A stretch of DNA of 64,000 nt, from assembly GCA_022478985.1 (NCBI GenBank), contig JAKSZP010000017.1, positions 186,001 to 250,000 of the forward strand, read 5' to 3'. Shown in pieces: positions 45,296-56,550 of the stretch. The stretch's first letter is position 1. Each line of letters starts with the position of its first letter. The notes under the pieces are model-generated. The model had not been told where the DNA came from. It saw nothing but the letters and a program-made list of their open reading frames with translations, and searched no databases. The position numbers were made by a program, and so were the translations under genes. This DNA is from Massospora cicadina. Its lineage: Eukaryota; Entomophthoromycota; Entomophthoromycetes; Entomophthorales; Entomophthoraceae.

Positions 45296-46681
45296 ATATA
45301 TTGGGGCAGAGATGTAAATGAATGTAGAAAGCGACCATATACACAATTGACTACAGTACCCTAAACGACCTCTACAATTTAGTGTTTGTTGACTACTTAT
45401 AAATGACTTTGTGGGGGTATTGACAAGTTGGTGCTCACTTTGTTATCATGACCTCCCAGATGATGGTGATAGAAAAGGACTAGGTCACCCAGTTGGAAGG
45501 TGTACAGAGGTTGATGTTTGTCATTAAACCGGTTTATTTGACTACTAGTGGTAGCAGATAAGTTCTTGGAAGCCTGGTCCTGAAGTCAGATAAGATCATT
45601 GATAATACTTAGCATAGGGACTTCAGGGATTTTGGGGAGGATTGGTCAAGCATAGCCCTCACTTTAGAAGGTAGCTGAGGATTTTTCTGTACAACGCTAT
45701 AAGGGCGACATCTTAATTACTTGATGATAGCTTATCTATAGGCCAGAATTGCATTAGACAAATATTGGGGCCAATGAAGAGGGTCAGTCATAGCCATTTA
45801 CTGGAGGGTTGCAGTTAGAGTACCCTTTGCCCGCTCTACCATTCCATATGTAGCAGGATGGTAGGGAGTGGAAAATACCTGGGTGGATCTCATTAGTTTG
45901 GTTAAATCTTCCTTTAGTGAGGATTTTAAGTTTTGTCCGTTATCAGAAAGAAATTATTTTAGGGCATCCATGTTGGGTGATAATCTGATTATAATAAAAC
46001 GTGGCGGTAGCTTTTGCTTGAGCAGTGGGGAGTGATACAGCTTCAATCTACTTTGTTAAATGATCCACTTCTAGGAGGAGGAACCAATGACCATTAAAGG
46101 CACGAGGGAGAGGTCTCACAACATAAATACTAACAGTATGGAAGGGTTCACAGGGTGGAACCATGGAGTTGAGGTTGGGGATTAGGTTCAGCTTGACTTT
46201 TACATACCAGGCAGGAATCTAATACATCTTGGATGAAGACAAGCATTCCTTCCCAGTAGCATTGAGTCTTGAACCAATGGTAAGTTTTCTGAACTCTCCT
46301 TTATGCTGACCTGCCAATGTCCCTCTAATATGATGTCAGTCCTAGCTGAAGGTTTTATATAGGTCAACCATTTTTAATATACAAATTTGTAAAGTTTACC
46401 GTTTTTAACTTAGAGGCTCACTAACTTTTTTTGTTAATTTTTTGAAGAGTATGAGATTCATCTTTCCATAAATATGATTGGTTATGGGGCCGTATAGTTG
46501 ATCCTCCTCAGGGTCAGTTAGAGTTAATATTGAGAGCCTGGATAAGCAATTGCATTTTGTTGGATGGGTACTGAACAATGAATAATAGAAAAATCTTAAT
46601 TTTGAAGTTTTAACGCCAATAGGGCTAACCTCCCACCAGTACCCCTCATTTGCTTAGCCATTGCAATGAAGCATGATTGGT
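45296..46681 (-). pseudogene. RT-I integrase remnant
   Basis: Minus-strand segments include FLSDNGQNLKSSL near 45920-45965 (second catalytic Asp, SDNG kept) and PYHPATYGMVERA at 45828-45867 (catalytic Glu region). The remainder up to the LINE insertion covers the zinc-binding region and part of RNase H but is heavily broken. Confidence 0.78.
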
Positions 46682-46698
46682 AATTAAAGTAAATGATT

Positions 46699-46942
46699 GA
46701 CTTTTCTCTCTCTTTGCAATCACTTTTGCAACTTATTCAATTCAAGTCTGATTCTAGTTTGATAATCTTACAGAGGAGATTAGTCTGCGCCCATATCAGG
46801 GAGCAGTTGGGCAAGTAAGGTAAGAGGAGCAGGTGGTAGGCCCGCGGCCTCAAACGTTCAAAAACGCCCCAGAGAAACTGGCGGAATGAAAAAAAAATTA
46901 AAAAAACTGGTGGTCACTATTTACCCTGAAATCCTCACTTGA
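46699..46942 (+). other. LINE-J 5' leader
   Basis: About 240 bp between the TSD and ORF1, without a coding frame. It would contain the internal promoter of the LINE; no motif could be named. Confidence 0.55.
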
Positions 46943-46950
46943 CAAAAGCG

Positions 46951-47896
46951 ATGCAACCAGTTCATCAACACGCCACACTCCCAACCACTCTCGTTGGTGG
47001 AATATGGAGTCCGTGTGTTTCTGGACATCCAACAAACAGCTCTATGGGAAAAATTTTGTGGGGATGTGCACAATTTTTTCCTGACCGTGGTGTACATCGC
47101 ACCTCACTCCATGTCACATGGTTGGCTGGAACTCGGTTTTAAAAACAAGGAGGCAGCAGACAAAGCTGCTGCAATGCGCGTAGTGATTGACCTCCCCAAA
47201 GGGCAATGGGTCATCGAAAACAAATACACCAGATGGACAAAATCCAACCAAATTTTCCTCACGTTTGACTTTTTGCCTACTACGGTAAAACGTGCCATTT
47301 TGAAGAAACACCTGAAAGATGGTCTCACCGTTTACAGTGAAATACAATCTTTTAAGATGCAACACTTTACGCTGATGCCACACCTGTGCACTTGCAAAGC
47401 CATCGCAGTTCTGACCCCAACCGAGGAGATCATGAAGGACTTAACCCAGATCCTGCACTCCACATATATCAATATTGAAGGGCATACCACCCACCCTTTC
47501 TGGGTAACCGTGGACAGCGCGCCCACCATCTGCACCCACTGTGACGCGTTTGGCCATAAGGCGCATGCATGCCCCACCAAGGAGGGCATCACATTCCAAG
47601 AGCACCCCTTGGCGGCCATGGCCAGCAGAGAGGCGCACTTCGAACCAACTGCAAGCACCAAAGAGGCTTTTCTGTGGGGAGCACAAGGCTGCTACCTACT
47701 GGTAAAACCTATTTTCCCGCAAGAGTGGAAGAAGGCCAAGCAGGCCTGTAGGGCCACGGCCAAGGAAGCGGCCAAGGCCACCACCGCCATCCCACACTCA
47801 CAACGCCAGGAGGACATCAAAACCTTCATGGTGGAAGCAACTCAGGAATCCATCAAACAATCAGATTGGGAAGCCCATGCCAATTGGGCCACCTAA
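46951..47896 (+). CDS. LINE-J ORF1 (RNA-binding, zinc knuckle)
   Basis: The main frame is open from 46943 to 47896 (about 300 codons from 46994), the longest intact frame but one in the window. It contains an N-terminal region with HGWLELGFKNKEAADKAAA (a RRM-like fold is possible), then LKDGLTVYSEIQSFKM, then a CCHC knuckle CTHCDAFGHKAHAC (about 47531-47572), then an Ala/Lys-rich tail. No ATG opens this frame. The first suitable ATG is at 46951 in the next frame, so one shift near 46990 probably separated the start. ORF1 proteins package element RNA. Confidence 0.8.
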
Positions 47897-48211
47897 TCTG
47901 AGGATCCGATGGGTGACTCAATTTCACCTGATCTTTACAACTAAGCTCCAGTTGAAACTGACTTGGTTTCCAACCTACCTAAAAAAAATTTCAACCCACT
48001 CAACGGTGCACCAAACTCATCCACACCACAAAAAATTTGTTTAACGTTGGGGAAACAAAAAGCAAAGGCAAAAGCCAACGCGAACCTTTCTGCTAAAATC
48101 AACAAAGCTACTGAATGCGTTGCTGCACACACCTGCGCTGCTGTGAAGGCCCATGGGGATCTAGAGGAAGCTAGTGGGCCTGGGTGCCCACCCCCTCGCA
48201 CCTAAGGTGCA
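47897..48211 (+). other. LINE-J inter-ORF segment
   Basis: Likely the frame-shifted tail of ORF1. The frame at 47963-48205 encodes a Lys/Ala-rich stretch (TLGKQKAKAKANANLSAK) that ends at a stop at 48203-48205, just ahead of the ORF2 start at 48212. Confidence 0.5.
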
Positions 48212-48960
48212 ATGGGGGAAGCCTTCACTTTAGGGACGTTGAATATTGCCGGACTCAAGGCCTTGCCGTCCCAAGCTAGGAAACTGAGTTTTTTACAAAA
48301 AAATTTACTCATGGATACCCTGGCCATCCAGGAGTTCCACTGTCCGCAAGGTTCCGAGGATGCTTGGAAAACCATGTTCCTCCCATCCCTATCCTTTTGG
48401 TCAGAGCACTGTGGGGTGCTAGTTCAGAAAAACAATTTTTCAAATTTTTTTCGTCAGTATCCTTCCTCAATGGCCAAGTCCTTGTTGTTAAATTCTTGTG
48501 GGCCAATGTGGCACATTCTAGCATCAATATTTACGTCCCAACCTGTGCATGAGAACGTCAGGAATTTTTCTCATCAGTCAAATCCCTCCCATCACCCCCC
48601 AGACCCCTTCATAATCAGCAATATGAACTGTTGGCTAAACACACCAACAGACTGCGGCCTTCCTTCTCCCATGCCCTCCAGGGTCACGTAGAACTTGGCG
48701 TTCTAAAGGCCACCCTTGGGTTAATGGATGTGCTGCCACAGCGAGCCCCGCTGCTCAAAAACATGATGTGACCCCACGTCCACAATGGCCAATTAAGGTC
48801 CATGACCCGCATAGACCTTATCCTTATGCCGGCAAAATTCAAACCCCACATTTCCCACTTCAAAACAACAAAAATTGAATTCTCTGACCACCGGCTGGTC
48901 TCAATAACCTACCACCTACCTGTCACAGCGGCTAAGGCCCCACATTGGTGCAAACTCCGC
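48212..48960 (+). pseudogene. LINE-J ORF2 endonuclease domain
   Basis: ORF2 starts at ATG 48212. The endonuclease is visible as FTLGTLNIAGLKALPSQ (N-terminal Asn motif) and LAIQEFHCPQG (Glu motif) in 48212-48691. The C-terminal RIDLILM and FSDHRLVSI (SDH motif) lie at 48802-48905. The APE-type nuclease nicks the target DNA. At least one frameshift lies between the blocks, around 48550-48800, where the middle of the domain is scrambled. Confidence 0.82.
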
Positions 48961-51091
48961 TCTCCCAAATTTGCGTTGCCAGGATTTTCCACTTGGGTGG
49001 AATCAGCAACTTTGGCAAAAGAGTTTGTTACACCATTTTGCGTGGACCCCATCTCCACATGGGCAGCCTTCAAAGAGGATACATCCGCCACTCACGCCAC
49101 CTCTCCTCCTGATGCTCATGAGCCACATTGTCCATCATCTCGTGTGCTCTGGCAGAGTTGGCACACCTGGAGTCCAACATCCCAGCCACAGGATACAGCC
49201 CTGCATGGGGCCGGAAATGGGCAGAGGCAGCTTCCCACCTCAACGCGCTTGAAAGGCAACAAAACATCAGGTTTGTGTTCAGTACAGGGCCAAATGCATT
49301 ACAGAGGGTGACAAGTGCACCGCATATTTTTTTAAAAAATTTCTCGCACCACGCCAGAGTGTGGCCTGCACACAGGTGCAAAGATTGGATGATTCCATTG
49401 CGGGTACACCAGCTGAAGTGGCAATCAAAACACAAAAGTATTACTCCAAGTTATACCAATCTGATCTAATTCAGCTGGCTGAAGTGGCGGAATTTCTTGA
49501 CTAAACCCACATCCGCACCATTTCCTGATACCCAGAAATAATGAATTTGATTACTCCAAATGAATTATGGACAGCCATCCGCGGTGCACTAAACCGGAAA
49601 TGCCCAGGCCCAGATGTCATTCCATATGAATTCTATAAAAAGTACTTCAAATATATTCCCACTACTGCTTGCCTCACTTAACCAGAGCCTTCTGGAAACG
49701 CGCCTCCTACCAGGAGAAGAAGAGGCCTTCACCATCACACTCTTCAAGAAAGGGGACAAGCTAGACTTAGCCAACAGGCGCCCCATTTCTTTAACTAACA
49801 CGGATACAAAACTTATAACTAAAATCATGGCTAACTGTTTAAGGATTGTAGCATCTGCCACCATCTCCCCAGAACAATTCAGTTTCATACCCAGAAGGGT
49901 GATTGGGGACAACGTGCACTCTGTGGCTAACGCATGCCAGTTCACAGCCTCTGGGGCACATGTATTTTTGGACCAACAGAAGGCCTATGATAGAGTAAAC
50001 TGGGAATACCTCAGGGCCTGCATCCATCAATTCTGCTTACCCCCTCGCTTCATCAACTGGGTAATGCTGCTCATGGAATCTGCAACAATGGCAGTATGTG
50101 GCCCTGGCTTCCTAATGGAAGTAGTCCGCCCTCAAAGGGCTTGCGACAAGGGGACCCCCTTAGCCCACTCTTATACAACTTCAGCCTTGACCCACTACTT
50201 CGAAATGTGAATGCCCAACTCACTGGGGTCCATGTGCTAGGCCAAGCCCCAGTCAAGATGATGGCATTTGCAGATGACTGTGTGGTTGGGGTGTCTAATA
50301 ATAAAGATGCACGCGCACTTGAAGCTCTCATCCAGGAGTATTCCCGGGTAAGTAACGCTGCACTGAATGCTTCCAAAACTGAAATCATCCTCCTTGGTCG
50401 GTATCAAACCTGCTGGGCCCCAGCAACCAGTGCCCAGCCCGACCCATCTGCTTGCACTCGTGCTCGCCCTCCCAGATCACCCCACACCGCCCCACTGGTG
50501 CTCCCCTTCGTGCCACGCCCTACCATAGGGCCAGTCCGCTATCTGGGCGTGTGGGTGGAGGCAGGTAGGTACGCATCAGCAGTAATGGAGAGTCATATTC
50601 TAGACAACGTGACGAAACGCATCGCCTCCCTCAGAGCCCACCCTACTTACCTTACTAGCAAGGTTGCTTTAGCCAACTCTATGCTCCTCTCCAAAGTCTG
50701 GTTTGGAGCCCACGCCATTCCCTTCTCCCCAAGCTTTTTCAAATCCTTGTATGCCCTACTGCAAGGATGGCTTTGGTCAGATCGCCCACCACCAGTTTGG
50801 CTAGAGGTCATGTTTGGCCCTCATCATCATGGTGGCATGGGCCTGCTTGACTTCAAAGCCCATGCTGCCAAGATCCTGGGCACCTGGATTGTGGCTGTCA
50901 CTGCCCCTACGCTCCCCTCCCAACACTGGTCCCACGTGGCCCGCTCCAACTTCTCCCACGCCTTGGGCCTCAACAATCCATCGAACCCTCACTTCATGAT
51001 GAAATACCTGGCTTCACACCCATCGGCCACAGGTCCTCACGGGACTAAAACCCACTACAAAAAAAATCCTCCTCTCCATGCGGAGCGCTGA
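48961..51091 (+). pseudogene. LINE-J ORF2 reverse transcriptase domain
   Basis: A LINE reverse transcriptase in several frames. CPGPDVIPYEFYKKY (49600-49645) is followed, after a shift, by RRPISLTNTDTKLITKIMA, EQFSFIPRRVIGDNV and VFLDQQKAYDRVNWEYL (49775-50010). After another shift come GLRQGDPLSPLLYNF (50140-50185) and MMAFADDCVVGV (50257-50292), with the FADD catalytic loop intact. The frame then runs 331 codons to 51091. The region 48961-49500 links it to the nuclease. A few single-base repairs would be needed, so it is dead as it stands. Confidence 0.87.
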
Positions 51092-51963
51092 GTGGATAAT
51101 TTGTATTAGTGGACACACAGCCCAGAGAGGCCGCCCCTCTCCTCAGTTCACACAAGAGGTACAGGGGCTACCCATCCAAGATGGCGTGATCCCCAAACGG
51201 CCCCATGTCCTATCCAGGGTGGACTACCTGGACATGATGGACATCCCTTACTCCATTGAGACCCAAAAAACTATCTGGAAATACGCACACCATCCTCTGT
51301 TGCAGCCTCATATCCATTCCCAAGTGTGGCGCTGCCTGAGGCAGGTGTACCATACAGCTGAGCGCTCTAACGCTTTACACTCATCCTGCGTCGTGTGTGG
51401 CCAGTATGGAACGTTGTTCCACCGCCTGGAGAAGTGTCCTACCTCTAAAGTGATATGGCGCGAAGTTCAACGTCTTCTGGGCCAGGATCAAACGCATCCC
51501 TTCATTCTGTCAAGATATGTTTGCTTTATCAATGGCCTCCCCCTTCCACCCTCCCTCCATGCTCTGGTGGTTGCAATCCCCATGTGAACTATCCACACGA
51601 TTGTCTTGGATGCCATCGCAGGCTCCACCCCCACCCTCCCAGAAGCTGTCCACATATTCCGGTCTCATTTGGTGGACCACTTTCAGGCGTGGATGTTTGG
51701 ATACCTCCCACTGCGTCACCAACAGCTGGTCTCCTCCTGGTTCCCAGTTTGGTTCATCAAATCAGAACCTTTCCTCTACACATGTTCAATTGTGGATACG
51801 GCCCCTTCACACGTTCCCTCCCCCTCCCCATATTTGGCGTTCCCGCTGGCAACAAGAGATAGCATCGCTTCTCTGGGGTGCCTTCCCTGTTACTAAGTTT
51901 TTTCTTTTTTGGGTCAATTTCGGAAGTGACCATCCCATGGTTGGCCATCCTCGTAATAAATTA
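51078..51963 (+). pseudogene. LINE-J ORF2 C-terminus and 3' end
   Basis: The frame at 51078-51587 has a C-terminal zinc motif, CVVCGQYGTLFHRLEKC (about 51387-51437), of the C-x2-C-x7-H-x4-C type found after the RT in this LINE group. Overlapping frames 51517-51969 and 51606-51896 are possible C-terminal continuations. The 3' end is AATAAATTAAATTAAAG-like, short and A/T-rich rather than a long poly(A). Confidence 0.72.
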
Positions 51964-51981
51964 AATTAAAGTAAGATGATT

Positions 51982-53060
51982 CCTGTATAAATAGGGTTTA
52001 AAATGCTTTATAGCCTGTAGGACTGTCAAGCATTAGCTCTCTATAATGATATAGTTGCGTTTGGCTTTGGTTGGGTTTTTTGTTTTATTAGGCAATAGGA
52101 TGGTCTACTAAGTTTTCATCATGCTGTGATAGTATGTCTCCAATGGTTATATTCACTAGCATCGGTAAAGGGGAGAAAGACTTTATCAAAGTTTGGATGT
52201 ATAAGTACTGGTGAATGGGAGAGAGCTGAGCTTAATAGGTAAAAGTCAGCTGTTGCTCCTTTTTCATTGAAAGGGTATGCCTTTCTTTAATAAATATACT
52301 TGAGGCTTAGAGGTGTCAGCAAAATGGGGAATTAACTGAGAATAATATTTCACCATCCCCCCAAAAAAACCTGTACGTCTTGTAGGTGATTTAGGGGGGA
52401 CATCTTAGAAATGTGCATAAATTTATTATCCATTGGGAATATTACAGATTTACCTACCTTGTAACCCAGAAAATCCATTTCACTTTGAAAGAAAGAGAAT
52501 TTTGACAGCTTTAGTTTAACGAGGCTTGCTTAACCTCTGGAAAACCTGCCAAAGATGATCTATATGCTTGGTAAAAGTTCTCAAAAATGGTATTATCGTC
52601 CAGATAGACTAGTTCAAATAAACACATCAATTCACTTAAAAGTCCGTACATGGCGCGTTGGAAGTTAGTAGGGGCGTTACATAACCCTTATGGCATTTTA
52701 GTGAGCTTAAATAGTCCTTTACTTGAAATGAGTGCACATTTTTCATGATCTTAAGATGTCAAGTTGAATTGCCAGTATCCACTGGCGAGATCCATGGCCA
52801 GAAACAGTGGGACCCTGACATCATCTGTAAGTTATCATCAATATGCGACAATGGATAGCTATCTTTTATAGTGATTTATTGAGCAAGCAATAATCCATGA
52901 CAACACAGTGGCCACCATCCTTCTTCCAGATTAATAGGAGCGGGGAAGCCCATGAGATTTTAGAAGGCACAAGTAAACTGGCCTCCAACAGTTGTAACTC
53001 TAATGCCACTTAAGCTTCCTCAACTTTAGATTTCCTTTATGGGTGAGCTTTAAATGGAGG
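51982..53060 (-). pseudogene. RT-I reverse transcriptase remnant
   Basis: On the minus strand, PLFLAMDLASGYWQF near 52765-52810 is RT motif A with its catalytic Asp. VYLDDNTIF near 52585-52610 holds an intact YLDD loop (52595-52606). Both catalytic motifs survive, but the frames are broken between them. The tether and RNase H lie toward 51982 and are cut by LINE-J. Confidence 0.82.
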
Positions 53061-53328
53061 GTGATCCTTGGTCTCAGGTTTGGTGGATAACCCCCAACAT
53101 TTTTCCATAGTCACTTAGTCCCAAGAAAAAAAAAATCACCATACTCTTCGAGAGGTCTTTGACGTTCTGGTGTTCATTATGTGAGATTGTCTCTGATTCT
53201 TTTTTCAACCAGAGCTACGGTGGGTAGGGGGTCAAACTTTGAATCTTGTAAAGAGCCTAAACAACTCAAATTGGCAATATTCTCAATTAGACATAATTTT
53301 ACATAAGTTATAGGGGCATGCCAAGGGA

Positions 53329-54130
53329 CTAGGAGAGTTTAATTGTTAAATTCCCCAATAAGAAAAAGATAGACTTTCTGTAAGCAGGATCCAAAATCCT
53401 TGGGTAATTTAACGCTTCTTTAATTGAAGGGTTTGGGTGTCCACTTAGCTCCAAAACATGATTAGGAGGGATGTGAATTATGATTTCCATATCCACAATC
53501 ACTTGTGGGCTAGAGGGCATTGTAGTAGAATGGGGGTCATACAGAGGGATCCCATCTTCGGCATCCACAGCCTCAGAGGGTAACTTAGCTTTGCCTCCTA
53601 AGACTTGATATTAGACTTTGCAAATGGAGGACGGGTAGATGAGGAGTCTTGTTCATTTTTTTGATGCTCCTTTACTTTTGACTGGGAGGTCAAATAATAA
53701 CGGAATCCAATATTTAGTATTGACATGTACTTTGCTTTATAGTTGATGATGCAATTGAATTCCTGCATTAATTGGACTTCAATAAGCATATTGTAGTTAT
53801 TGTTTTCTAATGCAATAATAGGGGCTTAAATTAAAAGCTTTCCAAATCGGAGAGGTAAGGCGGAATATGCACCAATTGCTTCAGTCATCCAATCATCAGC
53901 CATCTCATATTCATCTTTGTGGATCAAGTCTAGAGCCATTGTTATTTTCTGAATAAGTTGTGATAATATAACATTAACTGGTGAGCTGGTATCAATTATT
54001 GCAGAGACCTTAACCTTATGAACAACTACCTTTACTTGAACCACTGAGTAGTTGAACTGAGAATAATGGCTAGTAAACTTTTGAGGGGGATTTGTATCAA
54101 AGCAAGCGGAGGATTTTTCTGTGGCCAAAC
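53329..54130 (-). pseudogene. RT-I protease and linker
   Basis: The frame at 53826-54128 has VKVSAIIDTSSPVNVILSQLI, the protease active site with DTS in place of DTG/DSG. The frame at 53329-53568 has YPRILDPAYRKSIFFLLGNL, the linker segment also seen in RT-A and RT-E. These three elements therefore belong to one group. Confidence 0.78.
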
Positions 54131-54134
54131 TCGG

Positions 54135-55467
54135 GGCTGCTCAATGCTTTTAAAGGTTTTATCTGCCAGTGCTTGGCTTTACATAGAGGTGATGACCTCT
54201 ATGATTTTTCTAGGTAGCTGCTCAATATAAAATTAAGAAAGCTGAATATCTTATTCTCTTGGATAGGAAGGGGTAAATAACTTCTGAAGGTGCCACTAAC
54301 ACAAAGCATCCTGAGGTGTGTGGGCTTAGGATTAGAGAAAGTACAAGGGTATTGTGGAACTTGATTGCCATCAGCATAGGGAACATCCTGCCCTATACTT
54401 AATGATCTTTTTCCAACCTACGTAGAAATATGCGACAAGTGTCTACAGTATGGTTGTTTCTCTTGCAAAAAGTGCAGGATAATTTGGGGGCAGGTGAATT
54501 GGGGGTTAACCGTTAGAACCTGGACCAAGGCTTATTATTATTAAAAACAGGGGGCCCAGTGGGTTTGAGTGGATCAGCTGAAATAACCAAAATGGCTTCT
54601 TTGATATGGAGGAGAGACATCCAATTAGAATTCACTGCTTTAAGATAAAATATAATGTCAGGCATATTTAACGCCAAAAACAAAGCAGTGATAGCATCAT
54701 CTAAATTAAGATTTCTTCCGGTGACCAACATTTGATCATCAGGTAAAAACAGTAAACAGACTCAGTGACAATTTCTCCCTGATTAAGGCTTATGCCCATT
54801 AAAGAATGCTTTTGATTGGATAAAGTTAATTCGCTCCCAAATTCTCAAAGAAAAAAGTCCTTGGTATCATCCCAAGTCTGGCAATGCATTATATGAGGTA
54901 CCATAATGCCTTGAGCTATGGACTCAGACAGTTTGTTAGGTGTTTAAGCCAATGGTTGTTGATAGTTTCCTCTATGGCACTTTCATTACAAAATAGGAAA
55001 GTGACTATACTCCCTTTTCCTGGGACGTACTTCTCTTTGAATGACGGTTTGAACGTGCCACTGGGGAGGTTAATGGTCAAACAGTGTGAATTGACATTGG
55101 GGGTGCGCTTTAACCTGAAGAGGAACTGCCAACGCTGGGAGCTACTTGAGGGTAGAGAGCGTCCATCTGACTTTGTAAGTCGCTGATATCTTCATTTATT
55201 AAATCTACACAATCATGGGTGGCATGAAGGGCCAATTCGGTAGCAATGAGCAGGGTTAACTGCCAAATTTATCTTTTTTGCTCAGTAGTTGCATCCTGAA
55301 TTTTAATTAGGCGTTGCTCAATGGTAAGAATTTTTTGTTCAAGCCCACGTATTACAGCGTGTAATTTTGCCACAAAGTTAAGGCGTTCTGGATTCAGAGA
55401 GAGATCTAATGCCAAATTCTTTATTGATCATTGTATAATAGTCGCACCATGAACTCAGGGTAAGTCT
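54135..55467 (-). pseudogene. RT-I gag remnant with intact zinc knuckle
   Basis: The minus strand at 54436-54477 reads CTFCKRNNHTVDTC, a perfect CCHC (C-x2-C-x4-H-x4-C) knuckle. The frame at 54513-54731 (LNLDDAITALFLALNMPD) fits the end of a capsid core. The sequence toward the LTR (55200-55440) has leucine/lysine-rich stretches like the coiled-coil leaders of the other elements. Confidence 0.7.
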
Positions 55468-55481
55468 GGCAGGGAGCACTA
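55468..55481 (-). other. RT-I primer-binding site
   Basis: Reads TAGTGCTCCCTGCC on the minus strand, four bases inside the right LTR. It shares the TGCTC core with the other PBS copies and its CTGCC extension resembles that of RT-H. Confidence 0.55.
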
Positions 55482-55485
55482 GTTT

Positions 55486-56092
55486 TGTCAGTACCAATGG
55501 TTTAGATCACTTATCCCTTTTTAATTTATAGGCCAGGAAACCCCAAGTTCCTGGGCGCTGGATTATAGTTAAATGCTTTCCTTTTATGGAAAGTCTATAA
55601 TCAAGTTAATGTCCCTGGAGTCATAATTCTAAACTATGTTTTCTTCCTAAATTAATTATGGTAGGACAGTTTAACTTCAGATTTTGGAAAAAGAGAGTGT
55701 AATCTTTACTACTTAGAGTCAAAATTATAAGGGAGATCCTGAAGGTTACCTGGTACATCTCCAAGTGGTTAAAGCTAAGATCTATAATTGTTAAAAATTG
55801 GGGATTATGCAGCAGGCTAGTCATCTTGCCAAATAGAATTCGCTTGCCGCATGGTTTGGTTTTTAACCCCAAGATTAGTAGATTTGGGGCGATTTATATT
55901 CTACTGAATTAAGCGAGGATATCCCCAGTAATCGTTTGGGCTCAAAATTAGTTGAGGATTGTCCCCAATATTGAGAGGGTTTGATGTTTTTCAGGGATTA
56001 TCCCCATTACTGATTTCAGCTATTTTAATTTCTTGGGTTCAATTCCCGCTATCTACCTCATTAAATCATTGATTTGGGCAGTAATCCCAACA
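55486..56092 (-). repeat. RT-I right (5') LTR
   Basis: Starts TGTCAGTACCAATGG and ends GTAATCCCAACA. It is the same length as its partner. Confidence 0.88.
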
Positions 56093-56550
56093 TTATTATA
56101 AAATACTACTAATACATATGGGATTCAGATACCCTTGGCTTGTAGTTGCTGGTAACCATAGGATTTAAAATACTATCAAATATTATTCCTGATAGTTTTT
56201 ACTAGAAATATAAGCAGTGGAAACAAGTTGCTCACTCAAGCTCTTGATAACCTCAGCATAATCGCCAGAAATTCCCTAAATTTCCAAATTACTGAGTTCA
56301 TTGTTGAAGGGGGTTTCTACCACAACCCAGTTGGTTAATGAGATTATTTTGGCATCATTGGCTTTAGTCACTAGTGTTAATTTAAACCTACATTTGCATA
56401 TTAGTTAATATAAAGTTAAAATCCCTAATACTTCAAATTGGGCTCAACTCAAGTTAATGAGGAGCCTGATTTAGTATTCACCAATATTTAACTATTAATG
56501 TGGTGTAACCCCTAGAAAAAGGCTTCCCACTAATAGAGGGAGAACCCAAA
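56093..56550 (-). repeat. RT-H left (3') LTR, second part
   Basis: Matches 57722-58171 from TATAAAATACTACTAATACA to GAGGGAGAACCC (GAGGGCGAATCC in the other copy). The last bases are diverged. Confidence 0.85.

Larger units (their letters stand above)
46699..51963 (+). mobile_element. LINE-J: nearly full-length non-LTR retrotransposon
   Basis: A 5.27-kb insert flanked by a long TSD, AATTAAAGTAAATGATT (46682-46698) and AATTAAAGTAAGATGATT (51964-51981), identical except for one inserted base. It has a 5' leader, ORF1 with a zinc knuckle, and ORF2 with an APE-type endonuclease, reverse transcriptase and a C-terminal zinc motif. This layout is that of the L1/Tad group; Tad-like is my best guess for a fungal genome. 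Base composition is clearly richer in G+C than its surroundings. ORF2 is broken by several frameshifts. Confidence 0.9.
44677..56092 (-). mobile_element. RT-I: Ty3/gypsy retrotransposon nested in RT-H LTR
   Basis: LTRs 44677-45283 and 55486-56092 are both 607 bp. The minus strand carries gag, protease, RT and integrase remnants from high to low coordinates. The polypurine tract (AGAGGGGGGCGT on the minus strand, 45284-45295) adjoins the left LTR and a PBS relative adjoins the right one. LINE-J splits it at 46699-51963. Flanking pentamers (AGATA, TTATT) do not match, but the break falls exactly at a position that is continuous in the other RT-H LTR. Confidence 0.88.

Noticed and set aside
47332..47686. 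Two long minus-strand frames opposite LINE-J ORF1
   Set aside because: They are antisense shadows of a GC-richer coding frame. The plus-strand frame has the CCHC knuckle and family similarity.
49070..50388. Minus-strand frames of 105-121 codons opposite LINE-J ORF2
   Set aside because: Shadows of the reverse-transcriptase frame, with no motif of their own.
56035..56055. GGGTTCAATTCCCGC, tRNA T-arm-like, in the RT-I right LTR
   Set aside because: No acceptor stem or A box. The other LTR has a diverged version at 45225-45240, so it is simply LTR sequence.
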